A stretch of DNA of 64,000 bases from Stropharia rugosoannulata (taxonomy: Eukaryota > Basidiomycota > Agaricomycetes > Agaricales > Strophariaceae), in contig JANCIK010000006.1 of assembly GCA_028532985.1 (NCBI GenBank), forward strand, positions 372,001-436,000. The letters run 5' to 3'. A model generated the notes under the pieces. That model was not told where the DNA came from, made no database searches, and saw nothing but the letters and a program-made list of their open reading frames with translations. Positions 44,928 through 56,440 of the stretch are shown here, one piece after another; position 1 is the stretch's first letter; each line of letters opens with the position of its first letter. Both the position numbers and the translations under genes were made by a program.

Positions 44928-46190
44928 TTAGTCGAAGAAAATACCTCCATTAATTGAAATCTGCGTTCCATGAACATTTCGGTTTATCGGAGGCTGATAC
45001 AAGGGTGAAAACAACTCACGCTCTGTCCCGTTACGAAACGCGCTTCCGGCGACGCCAAATATGCCACTAAACCAGCGATGTCTTCCGGTGTACCGTTGAA
45101 CCCCAACAGGCTGTCAAATTTGGTCTAAAAGAGACGTCAGCCATACCCATGCGGCGGCCTCAGTCTAAGTAACGATTTACTTGCCTGAAGCATGGCAGAC
45201 GAGTCAGCAACACCCGATACTTGCTGCGCCCCTATATCCTTCACTATTCCAGATTGGTCAGTCGTGTATGCACTGTTATATAAACAAGGCAGGTACGTAC
45301 ACATATCAGTCTCGATGAGACCCGGAGAGTAGGCGTTGACGGTAATTCCATGGGGCGCTAACTCTTGAGCTACAAATAATAATATTGTTAATCTTCCTCT
45401 TGATAGATAGAAAGATGGTTAACAAGTACCTGTCGCCTGGGTGAGACCCCTTACAGCGAATTTCGTGGCAGCGTACGCAGAAAACGTCGATGATCCTTAA
45501 TTTATCAAATCAGCATCCATTCAATGAGAGTCAGGCGAGTGCTGTATTATCAACCTTGCTTTCCCAGAACTGAGGAGGCGCCAATGATTCTGCCGCCCCT
45601 GCCTTGTTTGACCATCTGCTTCGCAGCGTATTTATAGCTTAAGAAGACGCCGCGGGCGTTCACAGCGAACGTCTTGTCCCAGTGCGCCATGTCGCCTCAA
45701 TATTTAGGCTAAGCTTATTTGACGATCTACACATAGTAGCGCGACTTACCATCCACTGTGGTCCCCAGCAGAGCAATACCGGCGTTGGCCACCATCTACA
45801 TGTAATGATACGTAATGGTAGGAAGGTTTCAATGTTGGTAGACCGTAGTGTGGATACACGCACCACATCGACGCTTCCCAGGCTTTCAATCGTGCTTTCC
45901 ACGAGCCGCTTCACATCTTCCTCGCTCGACACGTCGCCTGGACAGACGAAGGCCTTGCGCCCCGCCTGAACAATCTCGTCGCTGACCTGCTTCAGGCTGT
46001 TCTGTGCACCGGGGAGATCGTTGATGGCCACGTCGAAGCCGTCCTTAGCCAGGCGCAGTGCAATAGCGCGCCCAATGCCCCGCGCTGAGCCAGTGACTAT
46101 AGCCACCCGGCCAGGAGTGGCGGTCGAAAGCTCGCGCCGGAGGGCCAGAGGCCGCTGCTTCGTAAACCTTGCGAGGAGTGTGCGTTGCAT
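44928..46190 (-). CDS. Short-chain dehydrogenase/reductase, 8 exons, with a GC-AG intron
   Basis: NAD(P)-dependent oxidoreductase of the classical SDR family, closest in pattern to acetoin/diacetyl reductases. Exons: 46190-45864, 45795-45750, 45695-45555, 45495-45430, 45369-45301, 45243-45185, 45124-45020, 44960-44928. They give 281 residues. The Rossmann motif TGSARGIG starts at residue 33, with NDLPG for cofactor binding, MVANAG after the first splice, Ser-Tyr-Lys as GASSVLG ... YAATK, then the end [13 protein letters not shown]. The first 25 residues are basic and Ser/Thr/Ala-rich, a possible mitochondrial presequence. The sixth intron begins GCAAGT after CAG, a GC-AG intron; a GT reading would break the frame. 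A paralog fragment lies at 50857-51303. Confidence 0.9.
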
Positions 46191-47081
46191 TGCAAAATCT
46201 GTTCTTTGATTTGAGAAGGTAAGTGGAAACGGATTGATGTCTTCACCCACTCACATCCATACCCAAGGTTTTATATGCCTCCTCACATGTAAATTTCCCA
46301 CCAGAACCGGGCTTCGAGATGAGTCGCACAAGAAGGCTGAGGATGATCACGAACGTCTTCAGGATATCATGCGACCTTGCGGATTTGATCTCATTTCCCG
46401 GTCGGATACTGCATTATGCATTATGGTTGACAGCCTGTATACGACTTACAGGCCGTGATGCTGAATGAAAGGACTACAGCAGAGGACGGATGCCTAGATA
46501 CATCCCATGAGAAGATAGGCTGTAGGCGAGATGGCCTTGTCTGGCATGGGATTTGATATTCTTGAACTCGAGGTGAATCTGAACGAAACAGATTATTAAA
46601 ATCAGCAACCATACACCTACTTCATGTACGAAAATCTTGATCCTGTGCGAGGAATGACCATACACTTGGGCCAGTTCTCGGATCAGTTAGAATGATCAGT
46701 GCCGACAACTAATTGGATACACGTTTAATATACATACATACATGAAAGGTCCATAGTAATGTGGGGTGAGAATAGAGAGATCCACTGTCGCTTTGGCGCA
46801 TTTCTAGTTTAATAATTGTGACCATTGTACATGATGTACCGTTGGTCATGTGTACCACGGCGGCGCTGGGTTCACTAGCAGAAAGCCAAGCATTTATCTA
46901 AAACGGCGGACCATTTAAGGCACGAGGACAATCTCGAGGAGCACCTGTAACAGAGATATTCTGATGAACAGTCAAGAGCTATACGCCGCTGCTATCAGAG
47001 GCGACACCCGCCGCTTCACGAGTCCACCGTGCGTGTGGAACTCCTTCTTAGCGGTTATACGCCGCGAACGATAGGTAATGT
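46191..47081. other. Intergenic stretch
   Basis: About 890 bp. A TATAAAA box on the minus strand at 46269-46275 lies about 80 bp upstream of the dehydrogenase start. No other gene recognised. Confidence 0.5.
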
Positions 47082-48768
47082 TCAGCCGTAGAGGCCCGCC
47101 CGCCTCTGTATATCGCGAGAGAGCGATGCGCAGATCAATCTTTGCGGTCCGCGCAGGGGCTCCGTGGGCGCGCCGGGCACAGCGCCCGCCTCCATCCGCG
47201 CTGTGACAAAGGTGAGCATGTCTTTCTCACTGACATCGACAGAGTCTTTTATTGTGAGATTGCGCAGGTGGGGGAGCAGTGTATACTCGGTCTCTCTCTC
47301 CGGCGGTGACACAGGCGGCGAGAGCATGCCAATGATGACCTTCTTCATGTTAAACGACGCGGGGAGGCGCTACGTCCGGCTAATGACCTGCTCGCGGGTG
47401 TTCGAGATGCGGCATCCCTCGTCCGCGAGATGGGTGAGCTCCGGGAGGGCGGCGAATACCGCACGCAGGTCGGGCAGGGTGTAATACCGCAGGTTCGTCG
47501 AGAGGTACTTCATGCGGCCGCCCGTTCGTGCGAGGAGGGCGATGAGCGCCGAGCGCCGCGTGTAGCTCGGCCAGAGCCCCGTATGATACGACACGGCGTA
47601 CAGCGCAGGGAGGTCGTGCATGGCCTCGAATAGCATGCACACCTCGACGATGCGAGCGGAGATGCGGGAGTGAGATGGGGCCTACTGGGCTCGTGGACTC
47701 GGGGTTGTCCGAGATGTCTAGGTCGCAGTGCTCCAGGAGAGTGCATACACTCAGAATTGCGTGCACCTCGTGAATGCTCAGCCCGCGCCGATTTGTGGGC
47801 GAGAAGGGGTGCACGTCGGACAGCGAAAGGTGCGTTATGCGCCTCCAGCTGGCGACGACGGGGGTCGGGCTCGTTGGGAACATCATGAGGTCCGCGCTTC
47901 GCAGTTGCGGCGCAGTTATGAGGGCACTTGTCGCCCACTGGTTAGCTTTGTCCTGTGGTACTGAGTGAGGGAACTTCATATTGAGATGGCGCAACATGGG
48001 CACGGACGCAGAGTCCATGTTGAGCAGAACATCAGATAAATGACCATACGGGATGGTGATTTCTACGCTATACCATCTCTTCGAGTATAACAGCAAGGCG
48101 TTGAGGTAGTCTTGCAAGACTAAGTTGTGCTCTGGCGAGAAACCGCTTCATGGGTGGAATGAGAGGGACAGCCCGCACGTCCCAGAGTGCGCAATCCAGG
48201 TGTTTATGGCCGCAAGGTGCATCGTCAGTCGCTCATTGTATGCGGCCCTCTTGGACCCATCCGAGCTGGACGTCGACGATGAGCGGCGCTGGGGGTGCGG
48301 AAGTGGTATATGCAGAGTCGCCCAGAGACGCGGAGTCGCGTAGATAATTGCTCTCCATCTCCCACATATACGCCCCAGCAGAAGAAGCGCCTCCCGGCTG
48401 CTCATGGTGGCGTCATGGGTGTCGGGCAGACATGCAAGAAATATCTCGCGCAGGATGTCGTCCGGCAGTCGACGGAAAGGCGAAAGTAGACGGTTATGTT
48501 CCTCAATCTCGCGCTCAAGGACGTCGCGCTCCTTCACAAGCTTGCCTAGAATGTCCTCAATGTCCGCAATCTTGCTGTTCATCCGCTCGAGTTTCTGGGT
48601 TGGCTCGACGAGGAGACCCTTGATGTGTTCCCTGTCGAGCGCGCTGGGGACATGGTTAGTACATAGCTCTCCTACAAACGGCGAGTCAAGGGCAGACTGG
48701 GGCTGCATAAGTAGGCTTATCGATGACACATGGGTGCACTCACCATGCTGCGTGGTGTGCAAGAGCAA
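47082..48768 (-). pseudogene. F-box protein gene, disabled
   Basis: The frame is recognisable from about 48710 to 47082. A coiled-coil stretch (EREIEEHNRLLSPF) leads into an F-box of the common Agaricomycete type, RRLPDDILREIFLACLP, then GRICGRWRAIIYATPRLWATL and leucine-rich blocks such as LRHLNMKF and LPHLRNLTIKD. Three lesions are visible: an in-frame TGA at 48150-48148, a frameshift near 47675 (LPHLR continues as IVEVCMLFEAMHDLPALY in another frame) and an in-frame TAG at 47372-47370. Downstream sequence still codes in frame after each stop. The start is uncertain: an intron (GTGAGTGC...TTATGCAG, around 48745-48704) probably precedes the main exon. A living member would be an SCF ubiquitin-ligase adaptor. 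Confidence 0.75.
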
Positions 48769-48873
48769 GCAGCGCCAAAGGCAGCGTCGTAGTTGTTAGT
48801 GGCTGTGCAACCCAGCGAGCTGAACAAAATGCAAAAGTCAGTTCATGTGTACATTTGTTTGGCATTACCTTAT

Positions 48874-48897
48874 GTCCCCTTCGGGGTGACATACGAA

Positions 48898-48928
<31 letters not shown>

Positions 48929-48993
48929 GGCCCCTGCACAAGGATGACACGCTTTCCCGGAGTGGTAGACCTACGGGTCTCAATATTTATTTT
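48874..48993 (+). ncRNA. U6: U6 spliceosomal snRNA
   Basis: RNA core of the spliceosome catalytic centre. The 5' stem-loop GTCCCCTTCGGGGTGAC is followed by the near-invariant core: ACAGAGA (5' splice-site pairing, within GATACAGAGAAGATTAGC) and CATGGCCCCTGCACAAGG, then ATGACACGC (U2/U4 pairing). A pol III terminator TTTT is at 48990-48993. The distal part after GACACGC is lineage-specific. The 5' end is set at the G of the stem, and the 3' end is approximate. No intron is seen in the core. It lies in the same 225-bp gap as the 5' end of the dead F-box gene, divergent from it. Confidence 0.93.
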
Positions 48994-50811
48994 ACTTTTT
49001 ACTCCAACATAATACGTCTTGTTATTTTAAGCTTCCATGGTCTATAGTATACTATATGGTATACTTCATAGTCGTTGTGGCAACTGTATAGTATGTACAA
49101 ATCCACTTTAATTTAATTTAATTTTTTTGCAGAACTGCCACATGTTCTACAGGGCTCTACCACAAATTATTTGATTGGTGTGGCTTATCCCAGCATATCC
49201 TGGGGCAATCCACGCCCCCTCTTATTGCCTCGAAACAGTTCGACGTTTTTCCAACGATGTGAGCGCTAAGAGAGTATATATCTGTTAAAATTGCTAAAAC
49301 TGCCCCCATTATGCTATGTTATTGTCCCTCACAAATGTCTTGTAAACGTCATACAGATAATAGAACTTAAGGTTTATGATAATGAAGGTACGTCGTGGAA
49401 GTTGAATGGAATTACGCCGCAGAGTCTGTGCAGGGTATAATATTCATAGTAAGTCTAAGTACTACAGGTTTATTACACAGCAATGTATGTCGACACGATG
49501 CAATGGACTAAAGGTCAACGACTTTGTAAGGATTGGATACTTTCTCTTTTAATGCAATTTTAATGCAACTGGAAAAACGTGTCAAGAGATTATTGCTGAG
49601 GATTAGGTGCCATTCCGACTCTGACAAAGATACCCATTAGAACCATGTACTCGCGCCAGTTGAGCGGTAATCATCCAAATCAGCATGTATTTTATGTGGG
49701 TCTCGCCGCTGGTCACAGGGCGAGATGATTGCACGCGTTTATAGAGTTCCACCACGTTTGTAGGTGGTGGCCGTGCATCCTTCGGGGGCCGAGTGCTTAT
49801 GAAATTGTGTGATCTTCTGTGATGTTACTAGGATCGGGTATCACAGCGGCTACACCTTTGAGTGAGGAAGCCTGACATACCAGTAGGGGATTTTCCACAC
49901 TACTGAGAAACCCTGGAGTTATGTTGGGTGCAGGTTTTCACTCTATTAAGAGAAGCAGCCCAGCTACTTGCAACACTTAATAAGCTACAATAACCAAATT
50001 TGTGCTTATCTCTTTATAGCGCTAGTGTGGATATATAGAAGCTATAAACCCTTGTACATCTCTGTGCTCGCAGTTACAAGATCGCATCTGAATACTCGTG
50101 GGAATTCTCTATGCCATTTTCCCACACAGGTGACATCTTGGGCTCTTACTCAGTACTCGTTATTCAGTAATTGTGCGCCATCTCAGGAAGCATGATAGGA
50201 TCAGAATATCCGGTCCATAATAAAAAACCAACTACACAAATGGACTTGTACAAATAAATATGCCAAGTATAGGCTCAATCAAATTCCGAAATTCAAGTCA
50301 CATGTAGTTCTGTTGGTGCCGTACTTATTTGTCTCGAGTTTTATTCATCGTATAAACACATCGGTAATAACATTGAATAGCATGTAAGCTAATTCACAAC
50401 CGCCTTTAGTAGCATGCAGTCTTTCGATTTCTGGCAGAGGGCAGACTGCATTGATTATAGTACGTATGAATCTTATCGCCATTGTCCGAGTAAGGCATGG
50501 CCATATATTGGATGCTATGATCCGATGCTTTGATTATACTAGTCAGTAGGATAGCTTCAGATGTGATTACCTACAGCTACAGTCAAATTCACTCAATGAA
50601 AATCTATCACTGTTATAGGTTCACGTTAATTAATTTCAGGCTCATGACTTTAATGAGTAATAGAGTCGTGTTCAGGCAGGTACAGTAGTTTCCCGCTTCA
50701 ATTGATAAGAGTGTTTCAATTGATAAGAGTGTCTTGCCATAATTCACTTATCACTTGATATTGACCTGTATCAGGCCTGGCATCTTACATACTGCATACA
50801 GTCCGTCCAGG
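48994..50811. other. Intergenic stretch
   Basis: About 1.8 kb, AT-rich, between U6 and the dehydrogenase paralog. Contains a (taatt)n-like tract near 49108-49127. No gene or RNA recognised. Confidence 0.5.
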
Positions 50812-50818
50812 TATAAAA
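50812..50818 (+). promoter_or_regulatory. TATA box of dehydrogenase paralog
   Basis: TATAAAA lies about 45 bp before the ATG at 50857, so the broken gene has kept a plausible promoter. Confidence 0.5.
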
Positions 50819-50856
50819 TGTGTAGTTGTGGGTAGGCTCTCACACACCAATTTACA

Positions 50857-51303
50857 ATGTCCTTCAACGCACTACAGAGCTACCTCACCAAGTTTGCCAG
50901 ACAACAAACCTGTTTTTCTATCCAACGGACGCTAACCTCTTCGACAGCAGGCCGAGTTGCAGTTATTACCGGATCGGGGCGTGGAATAGGCCGAGCCATC
51001 GCCTTGCGACTTGCCCACGATGGCTTCGACATTGCCATAAACGATCTTCCCAGCGCAGAGGAGAGCCTAGAGAGTGTCAAAACGGAAATAACCAAGGCTG
51101 GAAGAAGAGTTCTCGTCTGTCCCGGTGATATATCAGTTGAAGGGAACGTGAAGCAACTAGTGGCGAACGCGACGGAGAACTTGGGAAGCGTTGATGTGGT
51201 ATGCATGTCGCCCTGTAATCTTACATAATTTCTTACGACCTTGCTTGTAAGATGGTGGCGAATGCCGGAAGCGCTACGATTGGCTTTGGTCCAATCTCGC
51301 AGA
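50857..51303 (+). pseudogene. Short-chain dehydrogenase paralog, truncated in intron 2
   Basis: Exon 1 (50857-51198) and exon 2 (51252-51303) match the first two exons of 44928-46190 in sequence, intron position and intron phase: [39 protein letters not shown] then MVANAG. The donor of the next intron (GTACGTC, 51304) is present. No third exon follows: the sequence turns AT-rich within 50-100 bp and a Plavaka-type transposon occupies the next 5 kb. The remaining exons were not found on the right side of the transposon within the window, so the gene is broken, not just interrupted. Confidence 0.85.
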
Positions 51304-51599
51304 GTACGTCACTCCATCATCAGAGAAGACGTGCAAAATGTGTAAGGCTATACAAGGTAACATAATCACTGTAAGGTGCTACCACTGGTATCATTTTCTC
51401 AAAACATTATAGCCACTGTTATAATTATGTTATGGTGCTATTGGTAAGCTTTGTAACTGGAATAATGCTTTAGTAATGTAGACATCTAGTTATATCTTCA
51501 TGTAGCATAGAAACAAATTGTACTTCAGCTTTGAACCGATTAGAAATTCCACCTAGGCATAATATCTTTATATTACTACAAGAATCTGTCAATGCTTTC

Positions 51600-52200
51600 T
51601 AGACTTAAAATATACAACAATTTCCAGTAATGATTTACAGAAAACAAAAAATTCTATATCAAGTGATATTTAGCTTTACATTAGATTAGATATGATAGTT
51701 TGGTCTAGTATAAATGAGTGGCTATAAAGACCTTCAGAATGCTTAGAAATCATAAGATTATTAATTTATGATTGACTATTTTCATCAAGTTTGTAATAGA
51801 TTTGAAAGCATATGTTATTACAGATATTCTAGAATATTATAAATTGATCTTAGTATATTCATGTTATTGCAATGTACCGAGTTTTGATAACTTAATTTAT
51901 ACAAGGAAAAGAATTTTACTGATTGATATAGAGTGATATATAAAATTAGATACTCTAGCACAATAAAAGTTAGAAGAGCAGCTATAAAAATCTATCAGAA
52001 TCTTTGAAAATTGCAAAGCAACATAGCTTGCCTTAATTAAATGTAACATTTCTATAGACTATGTTCTATAAAAAATGTGTTCTAGATCTTGCAAAATATT
52101 GAATTTCAATAGCTCAATGATACCTTATCTTACAAAACATAACAATTTCACTAATTGATATAAAGCACTATATTAGACTGAGTAATGTATAGAAATTTTA
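51600..52200. repeat. Diverged AT-rich tandem repeat inside the Plavaka element
   Basis: Three diverged copies about 230-260 bp apart share landmarks: an aca(a/g)...aaaa lead-in, then a(a/t)tgatat(a/t)-(a/g)agtgatat, then ctataaa-a--tat/cttcagaatct/gctt-gaaa. They sit near 51640-51750, 51898-52010 and 52130-52200. Position between transposase stop and element end suits a subterminal repeat region bound by transposase. Confidence 0.45.
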
Positions 52201-52214
52201 GTGCTTTTTATATG

Positions 52215-55200
52215 CTATAAATTTCCATATCCATCATCTGATGAATCAGAAACTGAAGAGGCAGATTCTTCTTCTATTTCAGAATCCTCATTGTCTTCTG
52301 TGGAAGAGGTGTCCTTATCATCTGCTTCATCTAAAGAGACTTCATCTTCATTTATTGATTCCATTGCTGATATTTGGTGCCCCTCCAAGTCTTCATCATC
52401 TAAAGAATCACAATCTTTGTCTTCCCCACCACTATCAGAGCCATCAGAGCCATGATTGACAGCCATTAAAGTATCCTCAGTAGCTTGTTCTGGAGTAAAC
52501 ATTTTTCCACAATGGCCAATACCAATGCCAGTAAAGCGCATATACATGTCCCGATCAACAAATCTAATATAAGAATTAACCCCCATTAGTTTTATGTCAG
52601 ACTCAAAGGATCAAACTCACATTCCCACATAAAAATTTGTCCAATCTGATGGGATCCCATCTGGTCTAGCCTCTGTTGGGTGTTGAGTGGTTAAAAGTGA
52701 GTTTGTACGGCCATTATCAAAGGCTGGGATCAAGTGACAGCCCCTGACTACAAGACTTGGGTCAAGAAACCCAAAGGCAAGGTCATCACTCTCGGGTACA
52801 TATCCTATCATAGGCAGTTTTGCAACATGGTGCCCATATGTGGATCCTGGCTCAACATCTAGCCAGCGTACCCAGAGAAAATCCATCTGCTGCCATGTAT
52901 CAGCAAAATCAGAGGTGGAGGCTATATGCTTAACATCTGCATGAAATATGCCCAAAACATGGGCATACCAGAAAGGGTGATCTTCAGTACCAGAACCTTT
53001 GTTTGGAGAGACCATCATAACAAAAGGGCGTGTTTTAGGATTTACTGTGTCAAATTCACGATGGATGTCATATGTGGTGTAGTTGACTCTTAATGTTTGA
53101 TGCCTGTAGATGGTGGAATTCCGTAAACGTATAGTGTTGCGCTCTTCATTAGTAAAAACACCTGGATCATCTCCATCAAACTTGAGTCCAAGAACCCTGC
53201 CAAGTAGATGGTCTTGTAGCTTGGGAATAAAGTCCTATGAGAATACAGGTATTAGTGCAATATTTTCAGAGGTATAAGATTTTCAACCTTTTTGGCAGGA
53301 TCACTATCTTGAACAAAGGCAAAAAGATTTATGTTGTCATTATGTGTATGAGAAATCACATAGTGTTGTGATAAATGCTCTGGATTGCTGGCCTCTGTAT
53401 ATTCTTGCTGTTCTGATCTGTGTCTCAAGATTTGTTGATGCATATACCTCTTGCTTATCTGTTTAAGGGCATGTCTTTTGTTTGTCATTGCATATGATTT
53501 CTTAACAGGTGCATGAGCAGCTTCACCCTGTGCTGAAGCAATAAGCATGTCATTATTTGCAAATAGTATATTAGGTACACACCAATTGAGTTGTGTAAGA
53601 ATCAGTTGTGCCATACTCACGTATGTATTGCACATAGTCCCCAAGAGCATGAAACTTGGTGGTAGAAATATTAAGAAACTTCTGGCGTTTACACGATGTA
53701 GAGCCAGTCACTGAATTTGTCTGAAATTTAGCATTGCCTGTTTCCCGGCGGATACGGGCTGCTGTCTCCTTTGGTAATTCTTCAGTCTGAAAATCTGCAC
53801 AAGTAGTGTCGCGGAATTGCCTCATCAGCTTTCCATACTTGATGATTAATTGTTTGGTTTGCTCAAGAGTTTTTTCAGTGTGTACTCGAAGCTTTAGCAA
53901 GCAATGAAGTTCAGCAGTGTAATAGAGTACCTTCATGAGACGCCTATTATGTGGTGAATCAAGAAGGCCCTCAAATACTGGAATAGCACACTTGCATAAC
54001 CAAATTATAAATATGTTGCAGGATGGTATATACATTGATGAAACTCACTTGCAAGATGTCTTCAAAGTCCCGTGCTGCAAGTCTCTTTACTTCTGAAACA
54101 TTTGCAGAGAATTTGCGAATAGTTCCTTTTCCAAAAGCTTGTATTTCACGGTATCTGTGGTATGAGTAGTAAGATTAAGCCAGTACCTCTTCATTAGGTA
54201 TATTTTGAAAACTTACCTACGATCTAACTCATTAACTCTATTGTCCACACGTTTACCTGCAGCATGTAGTAGCCGAATTAAGTGTATAAAGAGTGATTTC
54301 CAAATTCCAAGTTCAAATTCATGCATGAGATCAGGAACTAGCATTCTTGACGGATTAAAATCAGAACCCAAACGTTTAACAAAGGCATTCTAATGCAATT
54401 CATTAGTACAGGTTTTCAACACTATTAAAATAAACCATACAATAGTAGGCACACCAGAGAATGCCTTCAGCAGATTTTCCACCACCTGACTCCGTATTGC
54501 ACGTGCTGTATGATAGATGGCTTTACGTGCTGACTTGACTTTTGATTCCATATATTTCCGGAACTGTAAATAGCGTATCTTATTATCTTGTTGCATTCCC
54601 AACCGATCCATGTGAGACTTGTGTACAAGACATCGGGGACATGGAAATAAGCCTTTGGATCGGATAGTTGCTAGAAGAGCCCTAGATACACTATATCAGC
54701 TTACAAAAACAGTGAAATCTCTCTGGGATCTTACTTTTCAGGATAGTCAGCAGAATATGTGAAGAAGCGTGGATAAACTCTTCGCTCAACCTCATCACTG
54801 CATTTTACAACAACTCCATACTGGTAAGCAGACAAAAACTCATCATCAATAAGTTTTTGCCAGACTGCATGTATTAATTCTCGTCGGCAGTGTGCTAGTA
54901 TGTCCTCTTTTTGAGTTCGCCATTTGGCATGAAAATTTGAAGCCATGTCATGGAATGAGTCAGGGAGCTATTTAAATAAGTCAGTTGCATGCAAAGAATA
55001 ACAAGGTAAAACTATACTATACCGAAGGTATATAGGCCGAAGATCGAATGTATTTTGATATATTACCAAGCATAAGATAAATGGGCCAGGCTTTAGCATT
55101 TCCAAAGTTTGTGAGATGTGTGGCATCTGATGAAATCATTAAAGCTGCCAGTACTTTCTCGAGTCTACAGTCTGGATCTCCAGGAGGGAGCTTCCCATAT

Positions 55201-56361
55201 TTTTGGAGCCTTTCGTGTTCCTCAATAAACATATCAGAAGTGAACAGCTCACCATATACCCTTTGACTCGGAGCATTCCCATTCTGATGCAGATTACTAT
55301 GAAAGAGTTTGAAAGGTGAATAGTGTAAGAAGCGGGAGAGCCGGGAGTCCTGAAACACTTCAACAATTGTGGCAGTCAAGCTGCGATAATAGAATCCGGA
55401 TATGTCAAATGACTGAGGTGGAACTTTATTGCTGCCTGAGGGTACTAGAATTTCCACTGAAGTCTCCTTGAACTGGCTTTTGATACTGTTATCAACTGTA
55501 ATTGCCCTGTCAAAGCGAACACTTTCTCTATGAGCATCAAAATTGTTAAAATGTTGCGGGTCAAAGTCAGGCTGTTGAATGACTTCCTTTATGAAAGCGG
55601 AAACCTCGCCCTCTGATTTCAAATTGGAGCCATTGTTCATCCAACGAAGTGTACGCCAAATGCTAATGTTAGCAAATGGCCAATACACTGGCCGGTCTTC
55701 ACAACTGTTGATATTTTTGTCGTTGCTTAAATGACCTGGTGAGTTGGTCGGAACCTCCAACAACAATTGACTGCTTGGATCATAGGTTGGGTGCCATTCA
55801 TACTCTCGAAAAAGGCCAAAAGAGTTTGTAGGCGTAACCAATTTATTTCGAGCAACAAGTGAGACTCTTGGGGCATTTCCGACAGCATCTCGTTCGACTA
55901 GTGGGCTGACCGTTCGGACTGGCATCAGGGGCTCTGGGGGAGCATCAATAAATCGCGCGGGGATTCTGTAGCTGCGCCTTGGATGGTCCGCCACAGTTGG
56001 CTCAGGTTCAGGTGGTGCGACTGGGTCACAAGGAGCAACATAGGGACATGTAGTCACTATGTCATCCTGACCAGTGGGCAAGGTAACATTATCAATAAAA
56101 TTGTGAGGGCCCGGGTGAGTGATTAAAGTCTGCCATGAACATTTATAAGCTTGGGAGGATATATTGATAAAGGTCAAGACAAACCGAAAAACGTTTAGGA
56201 CGATGGTTTGTGTAGGTATCCAATCCAATGGCGCGATAATTTTGTTGTGATTTCGAGCGACTGGCAATGACATAGGCACATCCATGCCTGTGTTTCGTCA
56301 ACGAAGCGGGTTTAGAGAAGATTTTACCGCAAGCAGGATGACAAGAAAAGTGTGGAGGCAT
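52215..56361 (-). CDS. Plavaka-family transposase, 10 exons, apparently intact
   Basis: Exons: 56361-56185, 56129-55023, 54967-54735, 54681-54441, 54389-54217, 54154-54049, 53990-53583, 53527-53288, 53234-52621, 52563-52215. They sum to 3648 nt (1215 residues) with no stop or frameshift; all introns are GT-AG, 51-62 bp. The N-terminus has a C2H2 finger, CHPACGKIFSKPASLTKHRHGC-like spacing. Family blocks follow in order: IWRTLRWMNNG, FDISGFYYRSL, HYSPFKLFHS, LFTSDMFIEEHERLQ, LMISSDATHLTNFGNAKAWP, GNISKYIR, CRRELIHAVW, RRVYPRFFTYSADYPEK, CPRCLVHKS, PDLMHEFELGIWK and VDRDMYMRF. The C-terminus is strongly acidic (Asp/Glu/Ser). An intact frame this long means the copy may still be active. Confidence 0.9.
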
Positions 56362-56440
56362 CAAGATAACGTCGAAGAAAGGCCAGCAGTATAATATAGC
56401 AGACAGAAGAAACATGGAAGGTGACTGCGGTCCAAACTAC

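Larger units (their letters stand above)
51340..56440 (-). mobile_element. Plavaka-type DNA transposon (ends approximate)
   Basis: AT-rich block that differs sharply from its flanks and contains one large multi-exon transposase gene on the minus strand (52215-56361) plus about 870 bp of non-coding, internally repeated sequence at 51340-52200. Plavaka elements are CACTA-related transposons expanded in Agaricomycetes. Terminal inverted repeats and target duplications could not be fixed by eye, so both ends are estimates. It lies in what would be intron 2 of the dehydrogenase paralog. Confidence 0.8.
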
